Shown: piece by piece, positions 17,231 to 25,607 of the stretch
Position numbering within the stretch: position 1 is the first letter of the stretch
How the letters are laid out: each line of letters starts with the position of its first letter
NCBI GenBank assembly: GCA_937912125.1
Contig: CALDOK010000269.1
Span: 1 to 44,622, forward strand
Length of the DNA: 44,622 nucleotides
Reading direction: 5' to 3'
Source of the DNA: an uncultured Pseudomonadota bacterium
GTDB lineage: Bacteria > Myxococcota_A > UBA796 > JAFGLY01
Notes under the pieces: generated by a model
What the model was told of the DNA's origin: nothing
Database searches by the model: none
Seen by the model: the letters and a program-made list of their open reading frames with translations, nothing else
Translations under genes and position numbers: made by a program

Positions 17231-18627
17231 CACGAGGCGTCCTGAGCGGCGTCGGTGGAGGGAGCCAACCAGGCTCGGCAGCTCACCGCGGTCTCGAGAC
17301 CCGAGCGCACCGCGTCCTTGAGTCCAACACCCAGCAGGTAGTTGCCCGCCAGGAACAGGCCGGGGTTGTCTTCCAACCGCTGCGTGACTCGCTCCATACG
17401 ATCCGGATGGCCCAGCACCAGCTGGGGGATGGCCTGGGAGTAGCGCATCACCCGCACCATGTCCGGCTCGGCGTCCAGGCCCGTCAGATCGGCCAGGTCG
17501 TCCAGCACGATGGCGGCCAAGGCGTCGTCGTCCAGGTCCAGAGCCCCGGGGTCCTTCATGCCCCCCACGAAGCCCGCCAGCAGATCGCCGCCAGCGGGGG
17601 CGCGGCCATCGAAGAGCCTGCTGGGGAACAACACGCCCAGGCTGCGGATGCCCTCGCCCCGTGGCACGAGGAAGCCGAAGCCCTCGGGGATGGCGGCCTG
17701 GCGCTCCCGGAAGCCCAGGTGCACCACCGCTACAGGGGCCATGGGGATGTCTCCCAGCTCACCCGACAGCTCCTGGTCGGCACCGGCGAGCACGCTGGCC
17801 GCGGCGGGGGGCGGCACGGCCAGCACCACCGCGCGGGCCTGCAGGCTGGCGCCCCCAGCGTGGACCGTCCAGTGCTGCCCTGAGCGCTCGATGCGCTCCA
17901 CCGAGGTTCCCCCCTGGTAGGCTGAGCCCAGGGCTTCGGCCGCGGCGGTGGGGAACGCGCCCAGGCCTTCGCTGAACGAGAACAGGCCCTGGCGCGGGGT
18001 GATGCCCGCGGCTGCCCGCTCGGCGCTGCGCCGCCGATAGTAGGGAACAGAGCCGAGGATCATGCTGCCCGCTGCCTGCTCGAACCCCCAGAACAAGGGG
18101 AAGGCCGCGGGCGCCGAGAGCTTCGCCGGATCCCCTGCGTAGACGCCGGAGATGAAGGCGCCCGCCAGCACCCGAGCCGCCTCGGCGCCGAAGCGCCGCA
18201 CGAAGAAGTCCTCGGCGGAGTCGGTGGGCTCGCCGCGCTTGATGCGGAAGGGCTCGGTCGCCAGGGTCAGCTTGGAGCCCAGGGAAAGCAGCGGGGAGGT
18301 CAGGAAGGACCACAGCCCGCTGGGCATGGTGTGGATCGCCCCGTCCCGGGCGATGAAGCGGTCGCCGGCCTGGGGGCGCGTGGCCGTGAGGGCCTCGCCC
18401 AGCCCCAGCTCCTCCGCCAGCTGGAAGACCCAGTCGCCGCTGGCCATCAGGGTGTGTGGCCCCAACTCCACCAGGAAGTCGTCGATGCGCTGGGTGGCCA
18501 CGTTGCCACCCGGGCGGTCCGCCGCCTCGAACAGCCGCACCGCCAGGCCCGCTTGCTGCAGGCGCAGGGCGCAGGACAGGCCCGCGACACCGCCGCCGAC
18601 CACGATCACATCCAGCTGCTCACTCAT
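17230..18627 (-). CDS. hemG: Protoporphyrinogen oxidase, HemY type (FAD-dependent)
   Basis: The 465-residue flavoprotein has an N-terminal dinucleotide-binding motif (VIVVGGGVAGLSCALRL) followed by ADRPGGN and ends with the FAD motif LFLAGNYLLGVGLKDAV, as in HemY-type oxidases. It oxidises protoporphyrinogen IX to protoporphyrin IX at the membrane, normally with oxygen as acceptor. The related CgoX of Gram-positives acts on coproporphyrinogen, but here hemN and hemH are adjacent and no HemQ-like gene is seen, so the protoporphyrin route is favoured. The start at MSEQLD (18627) is chosen over one 14 codons upstream because it matches the family and gives an 8-bp overlap with hemH. Confidence 0.93.
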   Translation of the reverse strand: MSEQLDVIVVGGGVAGLSCALRLQQAGLAVRLFEAADRPGGNVATQRIDDFLVELGPHTLMASGDWVFQLAEELGLGEALTATRPQAGDRFIARDGAIHTMPSGLWSFLTSPLLSLGSKLTLATEPFRIKRGEPTDSAEDFFVRRFGAEAARVLAGAFISGVYAGDPAKLSAPAAFPLFWGFEQAAGSMILGSVPYYRRRSAERAAAGITPRQGLFSFSEGLGAFPTAAAEALGSAYQGGTSVERIERSGQHWTVHAGGASLQARAVVLAVPPPAAASVLAGADQELSGELGDIPMAPVAVVHLGFRERQAAIPEGFGFLVPRGEGIRSLGVLFPSRLFDGRAPAGGDLLAGFVGGMKDPGALDLDDDALAAIVLDDLADLTGLDAEPDMVRVMRYSQAIPQLVLGHPDRMERVTQRLEDNPGLFLAGNYLLGVGLKDAVRSGLETAVSCRAWLAPSTDAAQDAS

Positions 18628-19582
18628 TCTCGTCTCCCCCGGGACACCAGCCCGAGCTGCGCAGCGCACGCCGTGCGTGCGCCTCGATCATGTCCATGAA
18701 CGCTGCCTGGCCAGCGGGCGCCGGGGCGCGAACCACCCTGGCGATGCCCAGCTCCGTGGCCTGCCCGCAGGCCACCCGATCCAGGTCCCAGCGGGTCTCG
18801 AGGTTCTCGGTGGCGAAGGAGATGGGCTGGAGAATCAGGTCCTGCACGCCCTCCGCTGCCAGCCGCGCGATCTCATCCCCGAGATAGGGGCCGGTCCACG
18901 CGGTCGGTCCTAGCCTGCTCTGGAAGGCCAGAGACCAGGGCGTTCCCGCGGGGAGCGTGGCGGCCAGGGCCTGCGCGCTCTCCCGAACCCGTGCTGGGTA
19001 GGGGTCCCCTGCCCGCTCGAGCCGCTCGGGCAGCCCATGGGCCACCAGCAGGACGTGGCTGGAGGCCCGCAGCAGGGGGCGCAGCCCGGCGGCGAGGGTT
19101 TCGATGAAGCCAGGCTCCGTGGCGAAGTCCGGCGCGATGGCGGCGGCCATGCCGTGGCGGGGGGCCGCGGCCAGCAGCAGGCGCTGGCACACATCGCTGG
19201 TGGTCCAGGACCGCTGGGGGAACAGGGGCAGGCCCAGCACCCGCTGGACCCCCGCAGCGGCGAGCTCAGCCACCACCGCATCGACCCGGGGCGCAGCGTG
19301 ACAGTAGGCGGGCCGCACCACCACACGGGAGTCCAGGCGCTCACCCAGCTCCTGCGCCAGGGCCTGCACCGCGGCGGGCAGAGGGCTACCGCCGACGGCG
19401 CGATAGCGCTCCACCACCTTGGGAGCGCGCCGCAGGGCGATGCCGTGGGCCAGGCCCTGACGAAGCCCCGCTGGCAAGGGCAGGATGGCAGGATCCGCCA
19501 GCAAGCTCGCGATGAAAGGGCGCACCTGAGCGTCGGTGCTCGGGGCCCCGTAGTCCATCAGGAGCAGCGCCAGCTCGGCCAT
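18620..19582 (-). CDS. hemH: Ferrochelatase
   Basis: This enzyme inserts ferrous iron into the porphyrin ring, the last step to heme. The 320-residue protein keeps the catalytic histidine (H182 in LLVAHGLPER) and the acidic partner (E262 in SFATENLETRWDLD), plus YRAVGGSPL and LPLFPQRSWTT. MDYGAPST replaces the usual LNLGGP-like start. It starts 4 bp after the hemN stop and overlaps hemG by 8 bp. Its C-terminal tail has a single cysteine (WCPGG), so an iron-sulfur cluster as in some ferrochelatases is not indicated. Confidence 0.95.
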   Translation of the reverse strand: MAELALLLMDYGAPSTDAQVRPFIASLLADPAILPLPAGLRQGLAHGIALRRAPKVVERYRAVGGSPLPAAVQALAQELGERLDSRVVVRPAYCHAAPRVDAVVAELAAAGVQRVLGLPLFPQRSWTTSDVCQRLLLAAAPRHGMAAAIAPDFATEPGFIETLAAGLRPLLRASSHVLLVAHGLPERLERAGDPYPARVRESAQALAATLPAGTPWSLAFQSRLGPTAWTGPYLGDEIARLAAEGVQDLILQPISFATENLETRWDLDRVACGQATELGIARVVRAPAPAGQAAFMDMIEAHARRALRSSGWCPGGDENE

Positions 19583-19586
19583 TGGG

Positions 19587-20981
19587 TCACACCGTCCTGG
19601 AGTAGCGACGCTGGGCGGGGTCCTGTTCGAGGTAGCGGTCGAAGATCATGCAGACATTGCGTACGAACAGGCGACCGAGCTCGGTGACGCGGATGGACCC
19701 TTCGTGTAGCTGCACCAGGCCGTCGGCCTCGAGGGGCGCCAGCCGCGTCAGCTCCCGGGCGAAGTAGGCCTCGGCGTCCAGCCCGAAGCGATCACCCAAG
19801 GCGCGCAGGTCGGCCCGCATGGTACACGAGACCTCGAGGATCACCTCGCGGCGAAGCTCGTCATCCTGGCTGAGCAGGAAGCCCCGCAGCCAGGGCAGCT
19901 CTCCTGCCTGGACCGCCTGACGCCAGGCGTCCATGTCCTTGTGGTTCTGGGTGTAGGAGCTGCCCACCCAGCTGATAGCGCTGATGCCCATGCCCACGGT
20001 GTCCAGCCCGCGGCCGGTGGTGTAGCCCATGAAGGTCCGGCGCAGGGTGCCGGCCTCGAGGGCGGCCACCAGGGGGTCGTCGGGCAGCGCGAAGTGGTCC
20101 ATGCCCACGGGCAGGTAGCCCGCGGCCTCCAGGCCCTTGGCCAGGCCCACGAAGAGCTCCACCTTCTCGTCCGGTGTCGGCAGGCCGCGGCCCTCGAGCA
20201 CCTGCTGGTGCTTCTGCATCCAGGGCACATGGGCATAGGAGTACAGGGCGATGCGGGTGGGTCGCAGCGCGCGCACGCGCTCGAGGGTGGCGTCCCGGCT
20301 GGCCAGGGTCTGGCCGGGCAGGCCGTAGATGAGGTCGAAGTTGATCTCGCGGCAGCCGCGCGCCCTCAGGTGGGCCACCACCTCCTCGACCTGCACCAGG
20401 GCCTGGTCGCGGCGGACAGCCTCGAGCACCACGGGGTCGAAGTCCTGCACCCCCAAGGAGAAGCGCTCGAAGCCGTGGTCCAGGAAGGCATCCAGCTTGG
20501 CGGGGGTGGCGCTGCGGGGCTCGACCTCCACCGAGCGCTCCGCGTCGGGCTGCAGGGCGAAGCGTTCCTCGAGGGCCCCCAGGAGACGGTGGATCTGCTC
20601 GACGCTCAGGAAGTTCGGCGTGCCGCCGCCCAGGTGTACCTGCCGCACGGGCCGCGCGGGGTCGATGACGCCGTTGACCAGCGCCATCTCCGCGATCAGG
20701 TCCCCCAGGTGGGCGTCCACCTGATCCTCGGGACGACGGCCCAGGGTGTGGCAGCCGCAGAACAGACAGCGGGACCGGCAGAAGGGCACGTGCAGGTACA
20801 GAGACAAGCCGGGATCGTCGGCCAAGCCGTCGCGGGCGCGCCAGCGCTCGGCCAGGGCATCGTGGTCCTGCTCGGCGAAGTGGGGCGCGGGCGGGTAGCT
20901 GGTGTAGCGCGGACCGCGCACGTCGTACCGCTCACGCAGCCCGGCATCCACCTCCCGGGGGTCGAGTACCCGGGAGGTCAT
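19587..20981 (-). CDS. hemN: Oxygen-independent coproporphyrinogen III dehydrogenase (radical SAM)
   Basis: The enzyme decarboxylates two propionates of coproporphyrinogen III without oxygen. The 464-residue length matches genuine HemN rather than shorter HemW. The radical SAM cysteines are CX3CX2CXC (C68, C72, C75, C77 in PFCRSRCLFCGCH), with an N-terminal RYTSYPPAPHF motif typical of HemN, HLGGGTPNFL, and the C-terminal HemN domain (ELRREVILEVSCTMR, LGRLFVRNVCMIFD). The ATG overlaps the hemE stop in ATGA (20981-20978). No oxygen-dependent HemF is present in the window. Confidence 0.96.
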   Translation of the reverse strand: MTSRVLDPREVDAGLRERYDVRGPRYTSYPPAPHFAEQDHDALAERWRARDGLADDPGLSLYLHVPFCRSRCLFCGCHTLGRRPEDQVDAHLGDLIAEMALVNGVIDPARPVRQVHLGGGTPNFLSVEQIHRLLGALEERFALQPDAERSVEVEPRSATPAKLDAFLDHGFERFSLGVQDFDPVVLEAVRRDQALVQVEEVVAHLRARGCREINFDLIYGLPGQTLASRDATLERVRALRPTRIALYSYAHVPWMQKHQQVLEGRGLPTPDEKVELFVGLAKGLEAAGYLPVGMDHFALPDDPLVAALEAGTLRRTFMGYTTGRGLDTVGMGISAISWVGSSYTQNHKDMDAWRQAVQAGELPWLRGFLLSQDDELRREVILEVSCTMRADLRALGDRFGLDAEAYFARELTRLAPLEADGLVQLHEGSIRVTELGRLFVRNVCMIFDRYLEQDPAQRRYSRTV

Positions 20982-22006
20982 CCCAGCTCCACCACGGCGT
21001 CCACGTAGGCCTTCACGCCGTCGGGAGGGATGTCGGGCACCAGGCCCTGGCCCAGGTTGGCGATCCAACCCCGACCGCCGGTCTGGGCGGCCTGATCCTG
21101 GACCTGGCAGCGGATGCGGTCGTGGGGGCCCAACAGCTCAGCGGCGTCCATGTTGCCCTGCAGGGGCACCTCGGGGCCCAGCAGCGCCCGCGCATGATCC
21201 AGGCGGATGGACTGATCGATGGACAGCACGTCGGCGCCCGCGGTGGCGGCCTTCGTGAGGTGACTGGCGGCCCCGCGCAGGTAGAGCACCTTGGGCACTG
21301 GCAGATCGGCCACGCGGGCGAAGACCCGGCGCACGGCGGGCAGGGCGAGGGCGCTGTAGTCATCGGGGGTCAGCAGGCCGGCCCAGGAGTCGAACACCTG
21401 GATCACGTCCGCTCCTGCTTCGACCTGCAGCCGCAGCAGGTCGGCCACCTTGTCGGCCAGGCCGAACAGCAGCCGACGGGCCATGTCGGGGTCGCGGTAG
21501 GCCAAGGCCTTGAGGTTGCGGAGGTCCTTGGAGGGCCCACCCTCGACCATGTAGGCGGCCAGGGTCAGGGGCGCACCGGCGAAGCCGTACAGGGCCAGCT
21601 CAGGGTGGATGTGCTCCGACAGCAGCCGCACGGCGCCGCCGACATAGCTCAGGGAGTGGGCCACATCGACGTCGGCCAGCCGCGCGATGTCGTCTTCGCC
21701 CTCGAAGGGTCGTGTCATGGTGGGGCCGCCCTTGCCATAGACCACCCCGGCGCCCATGGCCTCGGGCACCACCAGGATGTCCGAGAAGACGATGGCCGCG
21801 TCCACCGCGTAGCGCCGCAGGGGCTGCAGCGTGACCTCCACGGCCAGCTCTGGAGTGCGCACCATCTCCCAGAAGCTGTGCTTCGCGCGCACCTCCCGGT
21901 ACTCGGGCAGGTAGCGCCCGGCCTGGCGCATCAGCCAGACGGGGGGGCGATCGACGGGCTGGTTGCGGCACGCGGCGAGCAGGCGCTCTCGGGAACTCAT
22001 GGACAT
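20978..22006 (-). CDS. hemE: Uroporphyrinogen decarboxylase
   Basis: The enzyme removes four acetate carboxyls from uroporphyrinogen III to give coproporphyrinogen III. The 342-residue protein has the family signature PPVWLMRQAGRYLPEYR (substrate arginines R27 and R31) and the catalytic aspartate D76 (IVFSDILVV), with FAGAPLTLAAYMVEGG further on. It is the first gene of the heme train; AGGAG stands five bases before its ATG. The next gene upstream on the same strand ends 154 bp away, so the main promoter of the cluster should lie in 22007-22160. Confidence 0.97.
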   Translation of the reverse strand: MSMSSRERLLAACRNQPVDRPPVWLMRQAGRYLPEYREVRAKHSFWEMVRTPELAVEVTLQPLRRYAVDAAIVFSDILVVPEAMGAGVVYGKGGPTMTRPFEGEDDIARLADVDVAHSLSYVGGAVRLLSEHIHPELALYGFAGAPLTLAAYMVEGGPSKDLRNLKALAYRDPDMARRLLFGLADKVADLLRLQVEAGADVIQVFDSWAGLLTPDDYSALALPAVRRVFARVADLPVPKVLYLRGAASHLTKAATAGADVLSIDQSIRLDHARALLGPEVPLQGNMDAAELLGPHDRIRCQVQDQAAQTGGRGWIANLGQGLVPDIPPDGVKAYVDAVVELG

Positions 22007-22160
22007 GCGGGCTCCTATTGGCTGAGGCGCGCACCATAGGCTGAGCCACCCTTGGAATTGTCACAGCTTGATCACGCCGCGAGCGCAACCCGACCCGCGG
22101 CTCCACCCCGGTGAGCGGCACTACATGCCGCCGTCCATATATGGCTATTCCCCCGCCGGA
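22007..22160 (-). promoter_or_regulatory. Leader and presumed promoter region of the heme operon
   Basis: This 154-bp gap before hemE has no reading frame worth calling. It contains an AT-rich perfect palindrome, CCATATATGG (22135-22144), in otherwise GC-rich DNA, and a moderately A/T-rich TGTGACAATTCC stretch (minus strand, about 22048-22059). Neither a convincing -35/-10 pair nor a sigma-54 site is visible, so the exact promoter is not assigned. The palindrome is a possible operator. Confidence 0.35.
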
Positions 22161-22901
22161 TCACAACCCCAGAAAGTGGATCGCGGCGCCGCAGGCCACC
22201 AGGGACACGCCCGCCAGGGCGTGTGTCCAGCGCTCCATGGTCTGCAGGGGCAGCAGCTTGACCCCCGCCTGCAGCAGGGCCACCAGCACCAATATGGTGA
22301 GCACCGTGGACACGGTGAAGGCCAGCGCAACCAGCAGGAAGGCCCCCAAGCCCGCGAGGCCCCAGGAGGCCAGGCTGAGGGGGATCAGCGACTCACAGGG
22401 TCCGAACACGAAGATGGTGAACAGCACCCATGGCGTGAGCCGGGCCACCGTGCGCCCGTGCATGTGGAGGTGGCCCGCGTGGTGATCGTGTTCGTGGGCG
22501 TGCTCCACGCCCTCGTGGTGGTGGTGGTGGCTGTGGGCCCGACCCCGCAGGGCACGGCGCAGGCCCCACAGGCCGTAGGCCGCGCCCACTCCCATCAGCG
22601 CCCAGGCCGCAACGTCGCCTCGGAGTTCATGGAAGGAGGCCAGGCTGGAGCTCTCCCAGCCGTCCAGGGCGGTGCCCAAGACGATGAGTACCGCCGCGAT
22701 GACCACCGATCCCACCACATGGCCCAGGCCACACACCGCGGTGATGACCAGGGTGCGGGTGCGGGACCACCCCTCGGAGGCGGCCATGGCCACGAAAGGC
22801 ACGTAGTGATCGGGCCCCAGCACGGTGTGCAGGCAGCCCAGCGCCAGGGCCGTCCACGCCAGGAGCATCACGCTGCCAGACTGCAGGCTCTCTTCCAGCA
22901 T
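22161..22901 (-). CDS. NicO/UreH-like nickel/cobalt-type membrane transporter with His-rich loop
   Basis: The 246-residue protein has about six membrane helices. The first carries H25...D31-H32 (LGCLHTVLGPDHYVPF), a variant of the HX4DH metal signature of NiCoT/NicO proteins that is seen in the UreH-like branch. A cytoplasmic or periplasmic loop at about 118-150 is extremely His-rich (SHHHHHEG and HAHEHDHHAGHLHMHG), as in metal exporters and Ni/Co carriers. FVFGPCESLIPL is the second conserved motif. The metal and direction of transport are not determined by the sequence. It is transcribed toward the heme operon and could contribute to its transcription by read-through. Confidence 0.8.
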   Translation of the reverse strand: MLEESLQSGSVMLLAWTALALGCLHTVLGPDHYVPFVAMAASEGWSRTRTLVITAVCGLGHVVGSVVIAAVLIVLGTALDGWESSSLASFHELRGDVAAWALMGVGAAYGLWGLRRALRGRAHSHHHHHEGVEHAHEHDHHAGHLHMHGRTVARLTPWVLFTIFVFGPCESLIPLSLASWGLAGLGAFLLVALAFTVSTVLTILVLVALLQAGVKLLPLQTMERWTHALAGVSLVACGAAIHFLGL

Positions 22902-22917
22902 AGGCTCGCCTGTGTTC

Positions 22918-22946
22918 GTGTGATTTTCCCGCCATCAGTAATACAC
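22918..22946. promoter_or_regulatory. Possible metal-regulator operator upstream of the NicO-like gene
   Basis: GTGTGA (22918-22923) and ATACAC (22941-22946) form an interrupted inverted repeat with a 17-bp spacer, 17 bp before the start of the transporter gene. The half-sites resemble the NikR operator (GTRTGA-N16-TCAYAC), but the spacer is one base longer and one half is imperfect. Confidence 0.25.
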
Positions 22947-23026
22947 CCGTGGAGGCCACACCAGGGCGCGGCCCAGCAAGGCCCCGTGGTATGACGTCGC
23001 CCAGCCCCATCGCCCTTTGCCGGGAC

Positions 23027-23057
23027 TTGACAGCAGCCGACAGCAGCCTTGGGTAGT
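23027..23057 (+). promoter_or_regulatory. Possible sigma-70-type promoter of the beta-helix lipoprotein gene
   Basis: A perfect TTGACA (23027-23032) lies about 55 bp before the ATG at 23086. At a 17-19 bp spacing only a poor -10 (TGGGTA or GGTAGT) is present, so the call is weak. Confidence 0.3.
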
Positions 23058-23085
23058 CCAGAGAGAGCCTGCACCGGAGCACCCC

Positions 23086-24579
23086 ATGCGTCGCCTCGTC
23101 CCCGCCCTGTTCTCCGTCCTACCCCTGCTAGGCGGCTGCCTGGGCGGTGAGCCGAACCCGGTCCTGCCCGAGGACAGCGAGCCTGCGATCGACACCCAGC
23201 AGCCTGACACCGGCCCGGACGAGCCGGTGGAGCAAGAGGTCCCCATCGCGGTGGAGTGGGATCCAGACGACTTCTACAGCGTCTACGACGTGGGTCCCGA
23301 CCAGGACTACCCATCCCCCTGCGACATCCCCTGGGCCTCCCTCCAGGGCGGCGCCCTGGTGCGCATCCACTGGCAGCAGGAGCCCTACCGCTGCAAGCTG
23401 GCCATCACCACCGACGCCTACGAGAACCACCCCCTGGTGGTCATGGGCGTCCCCGCCGAGGACGGCAGCCTGCCCGTCATCACCGGCGAGGATGCTGTCA
23501 CCCCGGACGATCTCGACAGCCTGAGCCAGGAGACCTGGGTGGTCCAGATCGGGGGCAGCGCGCAGGGCGACGTCGCGGCCTGGGTGTGGCTCCAGGATCT
23601 CGCCATCACCGGCGCCCGCCCCGAGAACAGCTTCACCGAGCTCAACGGCGCCACCACCCACTACACCAACAACGCCGCCGCCCTGCGCATCGCCCAGGGG
23701 CACAACCTGCACCTGATGGGCCTCGAGCTGTACGGCAGCCACACGGGGCTGTTCATCGAGGCCGGCTCCGAGGACATCGTGGTGTCGTCCTCCTGGCTGC
23801 ACGACAACGGCAGCACCACCGTGAACGCCACCCAGAACGCCTACTCCGAAGCCCAGAACGTCACCTACGAGTACTCTCGCTTCGGCCAGGTCCTCGAGGG
23901 TTCGGCGGGTTCCAACCTGTTCGACCGCTCGGCCGGCCTGGTCCTGCGCTACAACTGGTTCGAGGGCGAGGTCACCCCGCTGAAGCTCCATGGCAGCGGC
24001 GAGCCCGCCATCACCGAAGATCCTGGCTACCAGCAGGCCATGGTCTACGGCAACGTGATCATCGCCCCCGTCCAAGAGAGCACGGGCCGGGTGGTGGTGT
24101 ACGGCGGCGACGCGGGCGCCTCCGCCGACCGTCGCCCCGGCACCCTGTACTTCTTCGACAACACCGTGATCTCCCAGCGTCCAGCGCGCACCTACCTGCT
24201 CATGCTGGCCACCCCCGACCAGCATGCCGAGCTGCACAACAACCTCGTCTATGCCCCCGGCGAAGAGCACGAGCTCACCATCCTCGCCGGCGAAGGCCAA
24301 GTGGTGATGAGCGACACCTGGCTGTCCGAGAGCTACCAGCTGGTCCCCATCGGCAGCGCAGGCGTGGTCCTCGAAGATCGCACCACCACCGGCGACGAGC
24401 CTGGCTTCGCCGACTACGACAACCTCGATCTGCACCTGACCCTGGACTCACCCTGCCAGGGCCTGGGCGGCCAGCCCGCCGCCGCCACCAGCGAGCACCC
24501 GGTCGAGTACCAGTACCTGAAGCACCAGCGCCGCGCCCTGCGGGAGACCCGCGAGGATCTGGGGGCCTACGAAGGCTGA
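23086..24579 (+). CDS. Lipoprotein with a right-handed parallel beta-helix domain
   Basis: The 497-residue protein begins at the ATG after GGAGC with a lipoprotein signal ending LLGGC, then an acidic Pro/Asp/Glu linker (about 20-55). Residues about 90-470 show the rung pattern of parallel beta-helices of pectate-lyase or right-handed-helix type: short strands such as NLHLMGLELYGSHTGLFI, DIVVSSSWLHDN, LVLRYNWFEG and GTLYFFDNTVI, with Asn/Asp at turns. The end EDLGAYEG is typical for this group of secreted proteins. Whether it is a lyase or only a binding scaffold cannot be told, because no catalytic residues were recognised. It converges with the von Willebrand A-like gene, the stops being 4 bp apart. 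Confidence 0.78.
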   Translation: MRRLVPALFSVLPLLGGCLGGEPNPVLPEDSEPAIDTQQPDTGPDEPVEQEVPIAVEWDPDDFYSVYDVGPDQDYPSPCDIPWASLQGGALVRIHWQQEPYRCKLAITTDAYENHPLVVMGVPAEDGSLPVITGEDAVTPDDLDSLSQETWVVQIGGSAQGDVAAWVWLQDLAITGARPENSFTELNGATTHYTNNAAALRIAQGHNLHLMGLELYGSHTGLFIEAGSEDIVVSSSWLHDNGSTTVNATQNAYSEAQNVTYEYSRFGQVLEGSAGSNLFDRSAGLVLRYNWFEGEVTPLKLHGSGEPAITEDPGYQQAMVYGNVIIAPVQESTGRVVVYGGDAGASADRRPGTLYFFDNTVISQRPARTYLLMLATPDQHAELHNNLVYAPGEEHELTILAGEGQVVMSDTWLSESYQLVPIGSAGVVLEDRTTTGDEPGFADYDNLDLHLTLDSPCQGLGGQPAAATSEHPVEYQYLKHQRRALRETREDLGAYEG

Positions 24580-24583
24580 GCCG

Positions 24584-25540
24584 CTACTCGGCCGTATCGC
24601 CGCCGGTATCGTCGGCCTGCTCGAGACCGCTGGCGCTCAGGATCTCGTAGAACACCGTGACGGCCATGGCCGGCCGGGGAACAGCCCAGCCGTCGAAGAC
24701 GATGGCGTTGCGGGCGCCGTCGTAGCGCCAGCCGTTGAGCTCACGCTGGGGGATGGCCACGTCCTGGACGAAGACCTCGAGGCTTCCCACCTGCGGCAAC
24801 GCCTCGAGGAAGAAGGTGTCGTTCAGGTTGGACAGATCCAGCCCGATGCGCTGGAGGATCTCGCTGTAGTCGTCCGAGCAGATGGAGTCGCGCAGGCCCT
24901 CGGTCATCAGGGCCGCTTCGAGGTAGCGCTCGCCGGGATCTGCCGCGGTGACGCCCGAGGCGCAGCCCGCGGGCATGTTGCCCACCAGGGCATGGGCCAC
25001 CAGCTCGCCGCTGCCGGAGGCGGCCCGCCAGGTGCTGATGTAGTCGTCCAGGGCGCCGGGAGAGTGGTCGTCTTCGTCGGAGACGAAGACCAGGTTGAGC
25101 CGAGCGCCTGGCCGCACCAGGCCCGGGTTGCGCCCGTCAAGGGCCAGGGAGACCGCCTCGAAGCCCTGCTCGACGCGGGAGCCGTAGTAGCCCACGTCCA
25201 GCTGCTCCAGGAAGGCCGCCCCCATGTCGGGGCTCTCGGGGGTGATCAGATCGCCCCGCAGCATCCCAGCGGTCTCGGCGTCGACGTCGGTGGTGATCAC
25301 GCCCGCCTGGAAGTCGGCCCGGGTGCCCTCGACCACCTCGACGAAGGCCTCGAAGTTGGCGCTCAGCAGGGCCTGCTCCTCGGCCATGGACTGAGAGTCG
25401 TCCACCACGAAGATCATGTCCGCCTTGGTGTTCAGATCGTCCTGCACGAAGGTCTGCGTATAACGAACCTCCTGGAAGCCGTAGTCGTGGCAGCCGGTGA
25501 GCAGCAAGACCATCAGGCCGAGACGAGCCGAGTGTGCCAT
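24584..25540 (-). CDS. Von Willebrand factor A-like lipoprotein
   Basis: The 318-residue protein has a lipoprotein signal (LGLMVLLLTGC) and a vWA/Rossmann-like domain. The MIDAS start is MIFVVDDSQSM (DXSXS, about residue 46), the second strand ends QAGVITTDVD, and LNLVFVSDEDDHSPG carries the distal aspartates. Cys pairs (ASGC, DSIC) may form disulfides. The C-terminus is a beta-rich domain (SLEVFVQDVAIPQRELNGWRYD) and an acidic DDTGGDTAE tail. Such proteins are frequent in Myxococcota envelopes and are presumed to bind ligands on the surface via a metal ion. AGGAG precedes the ATG. It is divergent from the propeller gene, with 67 bp between the starts. Confidence 0.8.
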   Translation of the reverse strand: MAHSARLGLMVLLLTGCHDYGFQEVRYTQTFVQDDLNTKADMIFVVDDSQSMAEEQALLSANFEAFVEVVEGTRADFQAGVITTDVDAETAGMLRGDLITPESPDMGAAFLEQLDVGYYGSRVEQGFEAVSLALDGRNPGLVRPGARLNLVFVSDEDDHSPGALDDYISTWRAASGSGELVAHALVGNMPAGCASGVTAADPGERYLEAALMTEGLRDSICSDDYSEILQRIGLDLSNLNDTFFLEALPQVGSLEVFVQDVAIPQRELNGWRYDGARNAIVFDGWAVPRPAMAVTVFYEILSASGLEQADDTGGDTAE

Positions 25541-25607
25541 GGCGATCGCTCCTGCGCGGGGCTATGTCAGCCAAAGTGATAATACCCATAGCACTGTGGA
25601 GCACCCC

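Noticed and set aside
17230..18627. Flavin oxidase as coproporphyrinogen oxidase (CgoX) of the coproporphyrin route
   Set aside because: HemN is adjacent and no HemQ-like gene is seen, so the protoporphyrin route fits better.
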